DNA of 64,000 nucleotides from Bacillota bacterium (GTDB lineage: Bacteria; Bacillota_A; Clostridia; Lachnospirales; Lachnospiraceae). The stretch is taken from NCBI GenBank assembly GCA_023443625.1, contig JAEZTQ010000093.1, positions 1 through 64,000 on the forward strand. Reading direction: 5' to 3'. Shown piece by piece: positions 1-7,990 of the stretch. The translations under genes and the position numbers were made by a program. A model generated the notes under the pieces. The model did no database searches and had not been told where the DNA came from. It was given only the letters and a program-made list of their open reading frames with translations. Position 1 is the first letter of the stretch. Each line of letters opens with the position of its first letter.

Positions 1-135
1 CTGTGGTTGGAGCCTTTCTGAAACCATCAAGTGGTAGGAGCAATGAACCAATCCACAGTGTCTCCAAAAGTATAGCATACAGTCCTTGGAGAGGGACTAT
101 AAATACTACTACTATATAATACGAGGACAATAAAA
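1..135. other. Upstream region of tnpB-like gene with an inverted repeat
   Basis: No complete gene fits here. An imperfect inverted repeat is visible: CTGTGGTTGG at 1-10 and CCAATCCACAG at 48-58, separated by about 37 bases. One plus-strand frame is open from the window edge to a stop at 117-119 and could be the tail of an upstream gene such as a tnpA-like recombinase. It shows no recombinase motif, so this is unproven. A good ribosome binding site (GAGGA) lies about 8 bases before the ATG at 136. Confidence 0.4.
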
Positions 136-1977
136 ATGATTACATCAGAAGCACTAATTCCCCTAGCAGGGTTATCCACAAACCTTAAGATACCAATGAA
201 TGTAACTTCAAATCCGAGTACGTTTATTGAATACCTTGATTTAGTTTCGTCGATAAACCGTATTGAATTTACCCATGGTGAAATTTACTTTACAGATGAT
301 AAGTGGGATTTCTCTCCTTATATTACAACTAACATATCACCATTAAAGGCAAAATTTAATTTTTTGTCAACTCCACCAATTTTTAAGAAAATACTCAAAT
401 ACTATATAATAAGCGAATTATATGCTAACAAACGTAAAATACAAACTCTTTGTGAGTATTTGAAATCGCTGAATCATTTTTTATCTTTTGCAGAAGAACA
501 AAGTTATTATGTTATTGAAGAATTTTCAGTTGATTTAATTCAAGATTATTTTGATTTTTATGATTTCTCGTCCCAAAGATGTTCTATTATTTCAAGTGCA
601 ATTAAATTATTCATGATTTTCTATGATTACAACTACAACAAAGTGATAACGGAATCTTTGATTAATTTTTTATCTTCAAAGAACAGAAAAAGTATCAGTA
701 AGACTCCTGATATTCCCGATGAATATTTTGATAATCTAGTCAAAACTGCAATTCACATTATTGATTCTTCAGACCCAGATGATCTGCCCTACAAAGGTAT
801 TGCTGCAATTATAATACTGTTAGGACAAACAGGATTAAGAGTTGGAGAAATATTAGCTATAGAAGAGCAGAACATTAAAGAAACAATCATCTTTAACAAC
901 CAAAAGGTCATGTATCTACAATACTATACTTGGAAGCGTGAACGTGGCAATAATAAGAGATCTTTAGTCGATACTTATTTGACCGAATTAGCTTGTAAAG
1001 CAATATCTTGTTTACTGGAAATATATAAAGATAAAAGAAAAAACCTAACTCATAAGTATTTATTCCTATTCGATGAGAACGGATTAAACAAACCCATATC
1101 TCCATGTAAATTTAATAAAATTACAAAACACTTTTATTTGTATATAAATAAATATTTTCCAACATTAAATCTACCACATACTAAATTTCCAGAGTTGTCT
1201 AGCACTTTTCTTACAAGTTTTAAAGGACCTTCAGAAAATTACAAGACGGATTATGTAGTCCATCCAACAGCTCATCAGTATCGTGTACATGTGAGTACTG
1301 AGCTTTATAACAAGGGGGTTCCTTTGGACTATATTCGTAGATTTTACGGACATCTATCATCATATATGCAAGGTTACTATGTCCGTCCAAAAAAAGCACA
1401 GCCACAAGAAGACATGAAATATTCTTTGGAAGTTCTAAAACAAATAGTAAAAGGTGATATAGAGCCTTTGGGAGGAAAAGATGGGCTTCAAGAGAAAATT
1501 AATGATTTTATCAAAAAAAATAAATACAATGTATCACAAGACCTCGATGAAATATGTGCAAAATTAGTGAGAATAATACCGATACGTCAAAAAACTGGCG
1601 GGGTTTGTATTAAGTCTTCTATGTTTAGAGAGTGCGGAAATGATGCACCAACAAATGAGTTTTACTGTGCATACAATATGTGTCCAAATATTTATCATTT
1701 TTATACAATGCTCCCTTTCACTTATAAACAAGCAAAAGACCTTGAGAAAAGCATAGATATTAATATGAAAAATGGTTTCAAGAAACAAGCTCAAAAAGAA
1801 ATGAATATGCTACATATTATCTCATCATCCCGCTTAACTTCTGAGATGCAATCAATGAAGAAGCTTATTACAAAAAATGGTGTTGACTATACATTAAGCC
1901 AACACCCTGAATTACTAAAGTTCATCAATGATTTTGATACAATTATGGAGGAAATAAAACAATGGACGATAAGATAG
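136..1977 (+). CDS. Tn554 TnpB-like tyrosine recombinase
   Basis: A 613-residue site-specific recombinase. The catalytic set of the tyrosine recombinase family is intact: Arg235 in GQTGLRVGE, HQYR at 380-383, His406 in YGHLSSY and Tyr414/415. An N-terminal core-binding segment precedes it. After the catalytic domain come about 190 residues with a cluster of cysteines (VCIK, FREC, YCAY, MCPN), possibly a metal-binding module. Tn554 TnpB is about this size and is likewise followed by a small tnpC. The downstream gene starts inside this one with a 16-base overlap, so the two are translationally coupled. In Tn554 a third recombinase, TnpA, lies upstream; here that would be outside the window. The family match is from motif layout and gene order, not a database search. 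Confidence 0.8.
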   Translation: MITSEALIPLAGLSTNLKIPMNVTSNPSTFIEYLDLVSSINRIEFTHGEIYFTDDKWDFSPYITTNISPLKAKFNFLSTPPIFKKILKYYIISELYANKRKIQTLCEYLKSLNHFLSFAEEQSYYVIEEFSVDLIQDYFDFYDFSSQRCSIISSAIKLFMIFYDYNYNKVITESLINFLSSKNRKSISKTPDIPDEYFDNLVKTAIHIIDSSDPDDLPYKGIAAIIILLGQTGLRVGEILAIEEQNIKETIIFNNQKVMYLQYYTWKRERGNNKRSLVDTYLTELACKAISCLLEIYKDKRKNLTHKYLFLFDENGLNKPISPCKFNKITKHFYLYINKYFPTLNLPHTKFPELSSTFLTSFKGPSENYKTDYVVHPTAHQYRVHVSTELYNKGVPLDYIRRFYGHLSSYMQGYYVRPKKAQPQEDMKYSLEVLKQIVKGDIEPLGGKDGLQEKINDFIKKNKYNVSQDLDEICAKLVRIIPIRQKTGGVCIKSSMFRECGNDAPTNEFYCAYNMCPNIYHFYTMLPFTYKQAKDLEKSIDINMKNGFKKQAQKEMNMLHIISSSRLTSEMQSMKKLITKNGVDYTLSQHPELLKFINDFDTIMEEIKQWTIR

Positions 1978-2426
1978 TTAATAGGTTTATCGAAATAGGT
2001 GAGGACTTTACCTCGTTAACACCCAAAGCAAAAGAAATAGCAATTAAAATAAATGATTTCTTTATAACGAAAAAAGAGGAACAAAATCTGTCTATTAACG
2101 TGCTACAAAACCCCTCTACTTCACTACTTAATCTAACAGAATCCATTGGCTGTTCCAGAACCACATTTTATACAAATACAGCACTCAAGAAATTATATGA
2201 GTATTTCATAACAGAATTAGAAAAAGATAATCCTTATGTATATATCAGAAAGCAAAAAGATGATATAAATGATATGCAAATGCAATTAAATAATTGTTAT
2301 GATAGAGATATAGATATTGAAAAACAGCGTATTGAAATAGAGACGCTTAATCGTTTAGTGCAATCAAAACACAAGGAAATTGAAACATTACGTCTTCGCA
2401 TAGCTAAATTGACCAATAACAAGTAA
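1962..2426 (+). CDS. Tn554 TnpC-like accessory protein
   Basis: A 154-residue protein with two parts. Residues about 40-85 resemble a helix-turn-helix (SIGCSRTTFYTN). Residues 95-150 form a strongly charged coiled coil (IEKQRIEIETLNRL, then KEIETLRLRIAKL). This layout, the size and the position directly after a large tyrosine recombinase match TnpC of Tn554-type elements, which in that system affects transposition frequency and orientation. The start overlaps the end of the upstream gene, and its ribosome binding site (TGGAGGA) lies within that gene. No cargo gene follows immediately. Confidence 0.75.
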   Translation: MDDKIVNRFIEIGEDFTSLTPKAKEIAIKINDFFITKKEEQNLSINVLQNPSTSLLNLTESIGCSRTTFYTNTALKKLYEYFITELEKDNPYVYIRKQKDDINDMQMQLNNCYDRDIDIEKQRIEIETLNRLVQSKHKEIETLRLRIAKLTNNK

Positions 2427-3008
2427 TCGTTCATTCGCAAATGCCTCGGATTGCGCCTTCCATGAATATTCTCATTCAAGGAAACCATAGTTCCGGAATA
2501 ATGGACAACAGGCTTCTTTTGATCGGAAACCGGCTTACTACTGCTTAATTACCTGGCACATGTTATTGGGTAAATTATCAATGCCTTACCGTTATTGCGG
2601 TGTGGAGCAGCCTTGATTATCTAATCGATAGCAAAGTAGACTAAATTAAGCAGAAAGCAGATTCTCTAATGCGGTTTCCCAAGTCCGGACAGCTGGTGTA
2701 ATTACCCGGAATATTCATACCACTTGTATTATTTCAATCAATAATTGGTTTATAATTAAGGTTACAAGGTCAGTTGATTAAACAATCAGTGAGAATAGCT
2801 ATAACAAGTGGAAATATACTTGCATCAAATTGATATATTCCCATGTTATCACGCTCCCATAATATTTTACTATACTCTTTAAAATACAATCTATTTAACT
2901 AATATCTGTTATCTGCAGTTTTACCTGTTTAGGCGTGTGGGTGTGGTAGCAAAGTCAGTATTCTTAAGGTAAATTTAGTATCTAATGTGATACAATAAAG
3001 TCGATATG
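2427..3008. other. Long non-coding stretch after tnpC
   Basis: About 580 bases with no convincing gene. A 35-codon plus-strand ORF begins at the ATG near 2441, but it has no ribosome binding site and no recognisable content. The first half is richer in G and C than the second. It may be a decayed remnant or part of the transposition region of the element. I looked for the missing 3' end of thyA here and did not find it. Confidence 0.5.
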
Positions 3009-3917
3009 TTATTCTGCACTTCGATCTCCAACAGCTAAAACGAAGTCTGCCATCGTCATGGCTGCATTCACAAACAATCGCGCGTGATGTTCTGCGATGT
3101 TAATGCGCTTGGCACCGACACCATGAGAATCGCTGCCCTTATTTCTCATTTCAGCAATAGCGGATAGAATTTTTTCGAGGCCAGAAAGCATTCCGTTGAT
3201 ACGCTTATCCATGTCCTTGTCCTGATGCATATCGTAAAGTTGCTTGACCTGATTGTAGAGTTTGCCAATATCGCCGCTCTCGGATGGCTTTTCGCCCTTC
3301 TTTTCAATCACATAGCAAAACACCTCTTCCAGCAACGTTCTGGACTTGGTAATAGCGCTATCGTAATTTCCGTCCATGACATCCTGCGTTGCCCGCTCGG
3401 ACAATTTCACTATGTAATCGCGGTCAATCATTTTTATTGCTAGAGCGGCAACTCTTACTGGTGCACCGAGCTTTTTTATTACTAAATGATCGCCACCCCT
3501 AACTAATTCATTGCCTCCAAAATATAAAATGCCGTTGATTTGATCGATAACAGTTTCAACAATTTCATTGTAAGCTAATTCTATAACTCTAGGTGTGTGC
3601 CCTCTTAGCTTTTGAGCAAACTGTCCTTTTGAGAACAAGAAAGTCAGCAAGTCCGATTCCCGATTATTTTTAATGCAGTGTACTAGCAAATCATCAAGAT
3701 ATGCCCATCTGCTCTGAGACCCATTCTGTCCGTAGATAACAGTCAAACCGAATCTGTTCGATATATTGCAAATATCGGGGCCGCTCAAATATGGCATAGA
3801 GGTCTTTATTTTTTCCTCTGTATCAGGCGTTCCTATTTCGCCAAAATCCATATCACCATCGAGAATGGCAAGAATACTTTTATCTCGGAGTAACTCCAAC
3901 AAATTCATTTCATCCAT
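3009..3917 (-). CDS. Abi-C family (abortive infection C-terminal domain) protein
   Basis: A 302-residue protein whose last 130 residues have the Abi-C pattern (PF14355 type): YDSAITKSRTLLEEVFCYVI, then EMRNKGSDSHGVG and a C-terminal helix with HHARLFVNAAMTMADFVL. The N-terminal half is not recognised. Proteins of this type occur in phage-defence loci, often between the hsdS and hsdR genes of type I restriction systems. Here the gene directly follows a remnant with an HsdS-like C-terminus, which fits that origin, but hsdM and hsdR are absent. The ATG at 3917 is supported by GAGGTGAG just upstream. Its likely promoter is the intact one in front of the broken regulator at 4157. Whether the protein still works without its partners is unknown. 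Confidence 0.75.
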   Translation of the reverse strand: MDEMNLLELLRDKSILAILDGDMDFGEIGTPDTEEKIKTSMPYLSGPDICNISNRFGLTVIYGQNGSQSRWAYLDDLLVHCIKNNRESDLLTFLFSKGQFAQKLRGHTPRVIELAYNEIVETVIDQINGILYFGGNELVRGGDHLVIKKLGAPVRVAALAIKMIDRDYIVKLSERATQDVMDGNYDSAITKSRTLLEEVFCYVIEKKGEKPSESGDIGKLYNQVKQLYDMHQDKDMDKRINGMLSGLEKILSAIAEMRNKGSDSHGVGAKRINIAEHHARLFVNAAMTMADFVLAVGDRSAE

Positions 3918-3926
3918 GCGCTCACC

Positions 3927-4157
3927 TCACTTTTTCAACTTCTCGCACAAAGGCAGGATTTCTTTCAATTTGGCCACAATGCGTTTCTGTTCAGCAAGCA
4001 TAGCGCATATTTTATCCAGAACAATCAGTATAACCTGCTAGTCCCGGAGCAGCTTAGTCATGGTGTTCAGGGATAATCCGAAATCTTTCAGAAGGTCAGC
4101 CTTACTCATTTTTTTGTCGACGAGCAATTTCCATAGTCTATGGTATGAAACAGCCAT
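3927..4157 (-). pseudogene. Broken Xre-type regulator fused to an HsdS-like tail
   Basis: Reading from the ATG at 4155-4157, the first 39 codons give a typical short Cro/C1-type helix-turn-helix start (MAVSYHRLWKLL, KKMSKADLLK, LSLNTMTKLLRD), ended by a TAG at 4038-4040. The same frame stays open beyond the stop. It continues with VLDKICAM, which is still regulator-like, and switches to LAEQKRIVAKLKEILPLCEK, which strongly resembles the conserved C-terminal segment of type I restriction specificity subunits. It ends at 3927-3929. I infer a deletion that joined the regulator to the end of an hsdS gene, plus a nonsense mutation. The next gene downstream is the Abi-C protein. Confidence 0.7.
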
Positions 4158-4187
4158 GATAAGCCCCCCTACTCCATATTTTATTAA

Positions 4188-4218
4188 ATTATATCATAAA
4201 ATTTGTAAATTCACAAAT
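4188..4218 (-). promoter_or_regulatory. Promoter and operator-like repeat of the broken regulator
   Basis: On the minus strand a -10 box TATAAT (4193-4188) lies 17 bases from a -35 box TTGTGA (4216-4211). The -35 overlaps an inverted repeat, ATTTGTAAATTCACAAAT (4201-4218), which could be the binding site of the former regulator. The promoter still reads through the broken gene into the Abi-C gene. Confidence 0.55.
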
Positions 4219-4528
4219 AAATATATACCGATTACAGTTTTTAGTCTCAACCCAACCATTCCTTTTAGGCCAAGGCTCCTTAAGAGGACTTTTTTTTGGC
4301 TTTTTTTATTATGCGGGAAACGTGAGAATTTAAGTTTTTATTCTACCTACCATGCTCATTCCAAGTAAGTATTCTACTTGCTATAAATCCAGATATTCAA
4401 ATGAAGAACAACTAGCACTTTTCTAATAAATCAATTGTATTATACAAGTGTTAATTGAAAAATGTAATATTATGGGGTAGAATATAAATATTATTTTCTA
4501 TTAAGAAATTACTGGGAGGATAGTGGCT
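4219..4528. other. AT-rich intergenic region
   Basis: About 310 bases between the leftward regulator remnant and the rightward gene at 4529. No gene is supported. It should hold the promoter of the downstream pair, but no single strong promoter stands out. The ribosome binding site GGGAGGA lies at its right end. Confidence 0.5.
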
Positions 4529-5437
4529 ATGGATTGGTCTGAAGCTTATAGAAGGCTTAGGGAGTCAAAAATCAATGGAGCATTTGTTAATAATGAAAGT
4601 ACAATTAATACCATACAAAAACTTAATGAATGGCACAGAGAAATGTTTATTAATTATTTTTATTCATTTTTAGAAAAAGGAAATCTTAAATCATTTAAAT
4701 CACATAGATATGCCATCTTATTCTTTTTGTCAAAACCAAGCATTAACGGTAAACCTTTTTCCATGATAACACAAATTGATTTAGATGATTTATTAACCGA
4801 GTTGATGAGCGATATCGGTTCGAAGTTTCAAAACAATCAAAATGCAATAAAAAATTACTTTACTTTCTATAAAGCTCAATTAAGTTTTGCACCTAAATTT
4901 ATTACAATATCAAAAAATGAAAAAACCTTAATAAATCCTGTTATTCCCATCACCTGCAAGGAGTTGGAAGAGATTCGCAAAATCATTAAAGAAGAACCTT
5001 ATCTACAATTTATATTTGAATTAGCCTATGAAAATCATATACGGTTTGAAGATTCAAAAAAATATAGCGAAAAGGCCTATGATAGAACCAATTTCAGATT
5101 TAAAACAAATAATAACAAGTACATAACTCTTTCTGATAAGTTAATAAATCTCGTCAAACAAATTGAGAATACAGATGAATTTAAGAATACTCGCTACAAA
5201 CACGGTTTTTCCAAAGAAGTTCTATTTGCAAAATTAGACGAAAACGGATTTAAACGAGCATTAAAATCTAGTGACGTAAATGAAGCATTAGAAAAAAGCA
5301 ATTCATTCAGATGTCCTGAATGCGGTCACATTTTTGAAGCAATTGCAGATAATTGGATCGTTAAGAGATATAATGAAGATGGTAACCTTTGGATTGTGTG
5401 CAAAGAATATTGTGGAGGAAACGATGGAGACATATAA
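4529..5437 (+). CDS. Unknown protein: integrase-like N-terminus plus zinc ribbon
   Basis: A 302-residue protein I cannot assign. Residues about 25-130 look like the helical core-binding domain of tyrosine recombinases (EMFINYFYSFLEKGNLKSFK). The following part resembles the start of a catalytic domain, but I see no HxxR box and no closing tyrosine, so it is unlikely to recombine DNA. The C-terminus carries a zinc-ribbon-like set: CPECGH, then a CKEYC about 25 residues later. The ATG at 4529 sits 9 bases after GGGAGGA; a GTG at 4523 is too close to that site. The stop lies 14 bases inside the next gene, so the two form an operon. Possible roles include DNA recognition in a defence or mobile module; this is inference. 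Confidence 0.55.
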   Translation: MDWSEAYRRLRESKINGAFVNNESTINTIQKLNEWHREMFINYFYSFLEKGNLKSFKSHRYAILFFLSKPSINGKPFSMITQIDLDDLLTELMSDIGSKFQNNQNAIKNYFTFYKAQLSFAPKFITISKNEKTLINPVIPITCKELEEIRKIIKEEPYLQFIFELAYENHIRFEDSKKYSEKAYDRTNFRFKTNNNKYITLSDKLINLVKQIENTDEFKNTRYKHGFSKEVLFAKLDENGFKRALKSSDVNEALEKSNSFRCPECGHIFEAIADNWIVKRYNEDGNLWIVCKEYCGGNDGDI

Positions 5438-6062
5438 CATAGCCGACATTTTACCTTTATATAATAACTTTAACAATAGTATGATTTTGCCCCCGAAGCA
5501 TGTCCAACCAAGAACCATAACGAATGCAAAATTGAAAACTCCTTATAATTCCTCATTTAGTGAAGATGAAATCGAATCAGATTTGAATGAATACCTGGAT
5601 ATTGACGATAATGAGTTTGTCAAACATAACATGGAACAAGGGCAATATGCAGAAGATTATGTAAAGAAAGTTATGGAGTTACAATACGGCAATTGTGAGA
5701 AGGTTAAAGCGAAAGAAGGATTTGATTTTAAAGTAATCATTAAAGATAGAGAAATTAAGCTTGAAGTCAAGTCATTACAAAATTACAACTCCCCTTTTCA
5801 TATTACTATAAACGAAATCAATCATGCAGTTGTATATAAAGATGATTACTTCTTATGTTTTGTTATTTTACCATCTATCCAAGTTGGTGTGAAAGATATT
5901 AAACTTTTGTCCGACCCAATTAGAAACCTTGATATTTCAATATCTACATTAAATAATATAGTATCAACCGAAAAATGCACTATTGTACCTGAGAAATTCT
6001 TAATAAAGCCCAAGAAAAATCTTATTAAATTGTTAAAAAGTAATTTTGAATATGAAAATTAG
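5424..6062 (+). CDS. DUF3883-like protein with PD-(D/E)XK-type core
   Basis: A 212-residue protein. The frame is open further upstream, but the ATG at 5424 follows a strong TGTGGAGGAA and is the likely start. Residues about 70-170 resemble the DUF3883 (NO VEIN C-terminal) domain: an initial QGQYAEDYVKKVME helix, then GFDFKVII and KLEVKS, which give the D...ExK arrangement of PD-(D/E)XK nuclease folds, and then FHITINEINHA and YFLCFVILPS. Such domains are frequent in restriction and phage-defence genes. The gene overlaps the upstream zinc-ribbon gene and is followed by a strong terminator, so the pair is a self-contained operon. Nuclease activity is inferred from the motif only. Confidence 0.6.
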   Translation: METYNIADILPLYNNFNNSMILPPKHVQPRTITNAKLKTPYNSSFSEDEIESDLNEYLDIDDNEFVKHNMEQGQYAEDYVKKVMELQYGNCEKVKAKEGFDFKVIIKDREIKLEVKSLQNYNSPFHITINEINHAVVYKDDYFLCFVILPSIQVGVKDIKLLSDPIRNLDISISTLNNIVSTEKCTIVPEKFLIKPKKNLIKLLKSNFEYEN

Positions 6063-6086
6063 TGTTCCTTCACGAATTTCATTAAC

Positions 6087-6122
6087 AATAAAAGTTCACG
6101 TTTCTACTCGTGAACTTTTATT
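6087..6122 (+). terminator. Terminator after the two-gene module
   Basis: A perfect 14-bp stem (AATAAAAGTTCACG with CGTGAACTTTTATT) around an 8-base loop lies 25 bases after the DUF3883-like stop. The A- and T-rich flanks allow it to work in both directions, so it could also end the thymidylate synthase transcript from the right. Confidence 0.8.
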
Positions 6123-6157
6123 AATTACTTTGTTGTTTTCATTAAAAAATAATCCTC

Positions 6158-6991
6158 TTAAACTGCAACTTCGATTTTTTCTTTAAATTCATGGGTTTGG
6201 TAATTGCTCACACTAAAGCTATCAACGGTAAATTGATAAAAATCTTTAATATTCTTGTCAATAACCACAGCAGGTGCATCCAACGGTTCCCTTTCGATTA
6301 TTTTCTTCACTAAGGGTATATGTCTATCATAAATATGAGCATCTGCAATAACATGGATAAATTCACCGACTTCAAAACCACTTGCTTGAGCCATCATCGC
6401 AAGTAGGGCAGAATATTGAAACTCATTGAATCCGCACCCTGCTGTAAGCATATCCTGACTCCTTTGATTCAACATGCCATTTAATTTGTTGCCTGTAACG
6501 TTAAAAGTCATAGAATAAGCACATGGCGCTAAAGCCATTTCGTTCAAATCGCTATGATTATATAAATTAGTAATTATTCTTCTTGATGATGGATTATTCT
6601 TTAAATCAAAAAGGACTCTATCAACTTGGTCAAATAATCCTTCCTTGTATTTATGTTTGACACCTAATTGATAACCATAGGCCTTTCCAATACTTCCTTC
6701 TTCATCCGCCCATGCATCCCAAATATGACTCTTTAAATCATTTACATTATTTGATTTCTTTTGCCATATCCATAAAATCTCGTCTATTGCAGACTTCCAT
6801 GCAGTCTTTCGTATGGTTGTCAGAGGAAATTCTTCCTGCAAGTTATACCTATGAACAACACCAAATTTTTTAATAGTATAAGCAGGTGTGCCATCTTCCC
6901 ATCTTGGTCTGACATCCATCCCCTTATCCCATACACCATTCTCTAAAATATCTTTGCATGTAGATATAAAATATTTATCTGCTAAACTCAC
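6158..6991 (-). CDS. thyA: Thymidylate synthase, complete copy
   Basis: A 277-residue ThyA that methylates dUMP to dTMP using methylene-tetrahydrofolate. Key parts are present: the nucleophile Cys157 in LAPCAYSM, the dUMP-binding NQRSQD (175-180), FNEFQYSALL for folate and substrate contact, and HIYDRH (219-224). PCAY replaces the more usual PCH, as in many clostridial ThyA proteins. Translation starts at GTG 6991 behind AAAGGGGGA. It lies just downstream of a truncated paralogue that is roughly three quarters identical by eye, so it is not a recent tandem duplicate. The best explanation is that this copy arrived with the island and replaces the damaged resident gene. Confidence 0.9.
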   Translation of the reverse strand: MSLADKYFISTCKDILENGVWDKGMDVRPRWEDGTPAYTIKKFGVVHRYNLQEEFPLTTIRKTAWKSAIDEILWIWQKKSNNVNDLKSHIWDAWADEEGSIGKAYGYQLGVKHKYKEGLFDQVDRVLFDLKNNPSSRRIITNLYNHSDLNEMALAPCAYSMTFNVTGNKLNGMLNQRSQDMLTAGCGFNEFQYSALLAMMAQASGFEVGEFIHVIADAHIYDRHIPLVKKIIEREPLDAPAVVIDKNIKDFYQFTVDSFSVSNYQTHEFKEKIEVAV

Positions 6992-7008
6992 TATTTCTTC
7001 CCCCTTTC

Positions 7009-7647
7009 CTATGCAACATTGTACATTAAAACTTCATTGTTTACTGTACAATCTTTAAAAGTATTATAACAATTATTAGCTGCTAAAATATCCTGAGAGC
7101 GCTGGTTTAGGATTGCATTAAGCACCAGTTTGTCCCTATCCTTTTTCTTTGTAACATTAAAGGTCATACTATAAGCACAGGGATAGAGATTCATCTCATG
7201 TAAATCCTGATGAACATAGATATTTGTCATGATCCTTCTGCTATAGGGATTGTTTTTCAAGTCATAGATAACTCGGTCAACCTGATCCATCTCACCTTCC
7301 TTGTACTTATGTTTGACACCCATCTGGTAACCATAAGCTTTGCCAATAGATCCCTTCTCATCAGCCCAACTATCCCATATATGACTATTTAGCTCATTAA
7401 CATTATTGGATTTCTTCTGCCAAATCCATAATATCTCATCTATACAGCTCTTTATTGCTGTCCTTCTTAGGGTCAGCGCCGGAAACTCCTTAGATAAGTC
7501 ATAGCGATTTACTACCCCAAACTTCTTTATTGTATATGCATAGGTGCCGTCCTCCCATTTAGGCCGTACCTTTTCTCCTTCAGTACTCACACCATTATCT
7601 AATATATCTTTACACATCTCAATAAAAATATTATCTGCTAAACTCAT
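7009..7647 (-). pseudogene. thyA: Thymidylate synthase, C-terminally truncated resident copy
   Basis: From ATG 7647 (site GGAGGATTGGAAT just before it) the frame gives about 192 residues of normal ThyA, including the catalytic cysteine in LYPCAYSM and NQRSQD. It then departs from the family after LAANN and ends after 20 unrelated residues. The missing part carries the folate-binding region and the HIYDRH box, so it should be inactive alone. The switch lies near 7071. It is probably the resident gene: nrdD, which also serves DNA precursor synthesis, lies just upstream on the same strand. An ATG five codons earlier (7662) is open but poorly spaced from a ribosome binding site. Confidence 0.8.
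7018..7052. repeat. Inverted repeat at the thyA breakpoint
   Basis: Perfect 8-bp arms ATTGTACA (7018-7025) and TGTACAAT (7045-7052) lie 20 bases from the place where the truncated thyA stops matching its family. The repeat could be a recombinase-binding site at the end of the inserted element. This is inference from position and symmetry. Confidence 0.4.
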
Positions 7648-7990
7648 ATTCCAATCCTCCATGTTCTTTTGGAGGATTTTCCTCCATGTTTTTTGGAGGA
7701 TTTACCTCCATGTTGTTTTGGAGGATTTACCTCCATGTCTTTGTTGGGGATTTTCCTCCATATACATATTAATGAATTCTCTTATATAACTATAAGCTAT
7801 ACCTTGTCTATAATTGTACCTCACGAAATCAGTCAAGGCAATATATAATTTACCCATCCCTTGGTTGATCTGATTAATACACCTTTTACACTCTAATCCT
7901 ATAACAGATAAAATATCCGTACAGGAATAAGTTAATAATAACCTTAACCATACGGATATCCTATGTATAAATATTATTTGCCGAAAGTTT
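7648..7990. other. Leader between nrdD and truncated thyA
   Basis: About 340 bases. The thyA-proximal third is a tandem repeat array, listed separately. The rest could encode a 51-residue minus-strand peptide (7857-7702, beginning MGKLYIALTDF), which runs into the repeats. Its only ribosome site abuts the ATG and I recognise nothing in it, so I do not call a gene. Confidence 0.4.
7657..7762 (-). repeat. Tandem 24-25 bp repeats containing GGAGG/CCTCC palindromes
   Basis: Slightly more than four units of the form CCTCCATGTTNTTTTGGAGGATTTA, starting at 7657, 7681, 7705, 7730 and 7755. Each junction gives a palindrome such as GGAGGATTTACCTCC. On the thyA-coding strand each unit supplies a Shine-Dalgarno-like GGAGG and an ATG, and the last unit is the actual ribosome binding site of thyA. 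The array may form alternating hairpins that expose or hide that site. Confidence 0.8.

Noticed and set aside
2427..3008. Missing 3' end of the resident thyA
   Set aside because: I read this region on both strands for the HIYDRH and C-terminal segments and found none; if it exists it must lie left of the window.
4060..4368. 102-residue plus-strand ORF
   Set aside because: It lies antisense to the regulator remnant and its promoter and has no ribosome binding site.
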